From: an uncultured Duncaniella sp.
Lineage (GTDB): Bacteria > Bacteroidota > Bacteroidia > Bacteroidales > Muribaculaceae
Assembly (NCBI GenBank): GCA_910589485.1
Contig: CAJUSW010000002.1
Location: forward strand, 1-64,000
DNA: 64,000 nt
Reading direction: 5' to 3'
The notes under the pieces were generated by a model, which worked only from the letters and a program-made list of their open reading frames with translations, ran no database searches and had not been told where the DNA came from. This document shows positions 62,435 to 64,000 of this stretch, one piece after another (positions within the stretch are counted from its first letter, which is position 1; the number at the start of each line of letters is the position of its first letter). A program made the translations under genes and the position numbers.

Positions 62435-62490
62435 ATAACCTTATAACCCCATAACCTTTTTATAACCTTCACTTTTCGCAAGAAAAGTGA
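62435..62490 (+). repeat. ATAACCnn array plus GCAA hairpin at the end of cysS
   Basis: ATAACCTT, ATAACCCC and ATAACCTT (62435-62458), three T bases, ATAACCTT (62462-62469), then TCACTTTTC-GCAA-GAAAAGTGA (62469-62490). The hairpin ends one base before the cysS stop codon. Confidence 0.7.
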
Positions 62491-62491
62491 A

Positions 62492-63973
62492 TCACTTAAC
62501 GGTCCATTCGGCGCCGTCCTTGGTATCGCGTACCACAACGCCGGCCTCAGCCAGGCGATCGCGTATCAGATCGCTCGTAGCCCAGTCCTTGGCGCTCTTA
62601 GCCTTGGCGCGCATCTCCAGTATCAGCTCCATAGCCTTCTCGAAAGGCTTCATAGCCTCGGCATTGTCACCGCCCGCTATCTCGGGACGGATACCTAAGA
62701 TATCCACAAGGAAAGTATCGAATACGGCCTTCAGCTCGTTGATATCCTCCTGTGTGGCGGTTGCCTTGCCATCCTTCACCGAATTGACCAGCTTGAGAGC
62801 GTCAAACAGGTGAGCGATCACCACCGGAGTGTTCAGATCATCGTCCATAGCCTCGTAGCACTTCTCGCGTATCCCCTTCACGTCGATGCTCGACGTAGCC
62901 GAGGGAGTCAGCTCCTGAAGTCGGCGATATCCTTCAAGCATACGTCCCAGAGCCTTCTCCGACGCCTGCAGAGCCTCGTTGGAGAAATCCACAGTGCCGC
63001 GGTAATGGGCCTGGAGTATGAAAAAACGTATCGTCATTGGGCTGTAGGGCTGGGTCAGCAACGGATGCGAACCGTTGAAAAACTCGTCGAGGGTGATGAA
63101 ATTGCCCAGCGACTTGCCCATCTTCTTGCCGTTGATGGTGATCATATTGTTGTGCATCCAGTAGCGCACGGTCTCATGGCCATTGTGGGCCACCGACTGG
63201 GCTATCTCACACTCATGGTGGGGGAACATCAGGTCCATTCCGCCTCCATGTATGTCGAAAGTCTCGCCCAGATACTTCTCCCCCATCGTGGAGCACTCCA
63301 GGTGCCATCCGGGGAAACCCTCGCTCCAGGGCGACGGCCAGTGCATTATATGCTCGGGCGCGGCCTTCTTCCACAGCGCGAAATCGGCCGGGTTACGCTT
63401 CTGGTCCTGACCGTCGAGAGCGCGTGTGGTCGACAGCAGTTCGTCGATATTGCGCCCCGACAGCTTGCCGTAGCGGTGGTCGCTGTTATACTTAGGCACA
63501 TCAAAGTACACCGACCCGTCCGACACGTAGGCATATCCGCTGTCCAGGATCTTCTTCACATACTCGATCTGCTCGATGATGTGTCCCGAAGCGTGGGGCT
63601 CGATCGACGGCGGGAGTACATTCAGCGCCTCCATCGCCTTGTGATAGCGTGTGAGGTAATACTGCACCACCTCCATCGGCTCCAGCTGTTCCAGGCGAGC
63701 CTTCTTGGCTATCTTGTCCTCACCCTCGTCGGCATCATGCTCCAGATGGCCCACATCGGTGATATTGCGCACATAGCGCACCTTGTAGCCCAGATGGCGG
63801 AGGTAGCGGAACAGGATGTCAAACGTGATCGCCGGGCGGGCGTGGCCAAGATGGCCGTCGCCATACACCGTGGGTCCGCACACATACATCCCCACCTTAC
63901 CCTCATGCAACGGCTTGAACACCTGCTTCGTGCGGGTGAGTGTATTGTATATACTCAGATTGTTGGGTATCAT
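62492..63973 (-). CDS. cysS: Cysteinyl-tRNA synthetase
   Basis: Class I synthetase charging tRNA-Cys, 493 residues from ATG 63973. An ATG seven codons upstream (63994) is also open, but the family N-terminus (LSIYNTLTRTKQ) fits the later start. The HIGH motif is HLGHARP, just after the zinc-binding Cys in YVCGPTVYG. The other zinc ligands are in WHLECS and HHECE. The KMSKS motif is KMGKSLGN. The DALR anticodon-stem region follows. The upstream control region is cut by the right edge of the window. Confidence 0.96.
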   Translation of the reverse strand: MIPNNLSIYNTLTRTKQVFKPLHEGKVGMYVCGPTVYGDGHLGHARPAITFDILFRYLRHLGYKVRYVRNITDVGHLEHDADEGEDKIAKKARLEQLEPMEVVQYYLTRYHKAMEALNVLPPSIEPHASGHIIEQIEYVKKILDSGYAYVSDGSVYFDVPKYNSDHRYGKLSGRNIDELLSTTRALDGQDQKRNPADFALWKKAAPEHIMHWPSPWSEGFPGWHLECSTMGEKYLGETFDIHGGGMDLMFPHHECEIAQSVAHNGHETVRYWMHNNMITINGKKMGKSLGNFITLDEFFNGSHPLLTQPYSPMTIRFFILQAHYRGTVDFSNEALQASEKALGRMLEGYRRLQELTPSATSSIDVKGIREKCYEAMDDDLNTPVVIAHLFDALKLVNSVKDGKATATQEDINELKAVFDTFLVDILGIRPEIAGGDNAEAMKPFEKAMELILEMRAKAKSAKDWATSDLIRDRLAEAGVVVRDTKDGAEWTVK

Positions 63974-64000
63974 AATAATATTCTTTAAGGTCATGGAGAA

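Noticed and set aside
1..64000. tRNA or rRNA genes, phage or IS transposases
   Set aside because: I looked for T-arm GTTCGA-type motifs, rRNA core sequences and transposase frames on both strands and found none that stood outside protein genes.

Overview
The window looks like the chromosome of a gut Bacteroidales member, most probably a Muribaculaceae-type organism. The evidence is a SusC/SusD pair with an ECF sigma/FecR switch, many lipobox signal peptides, an A/T-rich sequence before start codons instead of clear Shine-Dalgarno sites, and Bacteroidetes-type promoters (TTTG, about 19-21 nt, then TAnnTTTG) in front of many genes. The placement rests on gene content and protein resemblance, not on a 16S gene. 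I saw no tRNA, rRNA, CRISPR array, phage or insertion-sequence transposase.

Layout. 0.1-1 kb: a glycosyltransferase, then a foldback repeat. 1.3-4.4 kb: pckA divergent from an M28 lipoprotein resembling a glutaminyl cyclase. 4.5-12.4 kb, minus strand: a xylan set (MFS importer, GH10, GH43, GH67) with a glycosyltransferase plus UDP-galactopyranose-mutase-like pair lying inside it behind its own promoter. 12.6-18.8 kb: clostripain-family protease, MscS channel, recJ-recQ. 18.8-27.2 kb: ECF sigma, FecR, SusC with an STN domain, SusD and a TlpA-type thioredoxin lipoprotein. 27.5-28 kb: HipB-like regulator followed by a 30-residue hipA remnant. 28.1-34.4 kb: a tightly coupled run (Ig-like lipoprotein, flippase-like protein, small membrane protein, aroA, another small membrane protein, metal ABC permease).

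34.4-38.3 kb: a 32-residue mini-gene with its own leader hairpin and terminator, a PpiD/SurA-like foldase and trpS. 38.4-42.9 kb: a large DUF2723 membrane protein starting with TTG, and pdxA. 43.0-48.9 kb: a lipid head-group cassette (sugar/polyol-type nucleotidyltransferase, ATP-grasp protein, GtrA, two CDP-alcohol phosphatidyltransferases, an inositol-phosphorylceramide-synthase-like PAP2 enzyme, a HAD phosphatase). 49.1-50.8 kb: two A/T-richer secreted-protein genes that look acquired. 50.9-53.1 kb: CPA2 antiporter. 53.1-53.9 kb: gene-free block of repeated hairpin elements. 53.9-64 kb, minus strand: PgpH-type c-di-AMP phosphodiesterase with two small membrane proteins, deoC, MazG-like, dtd, phosphohexomutase, a second MscS and cysS.

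The least familiar signals are non-coding. From 33.5 to 62.5 kb many gene borders carry arrays of an 8-bp unit (ATAACCnn or TAAACCnn, 2-8 copies), most ending in a small hairpin, often with a GCAA loop, next to a start or stop codon. The 53 kb block holds three copies of a 136-142 bp hairpin element. The best candidate metabolic system is the 43-49 kb cassette, which may make an inositol- or polyol-phosphate sphingolipid.
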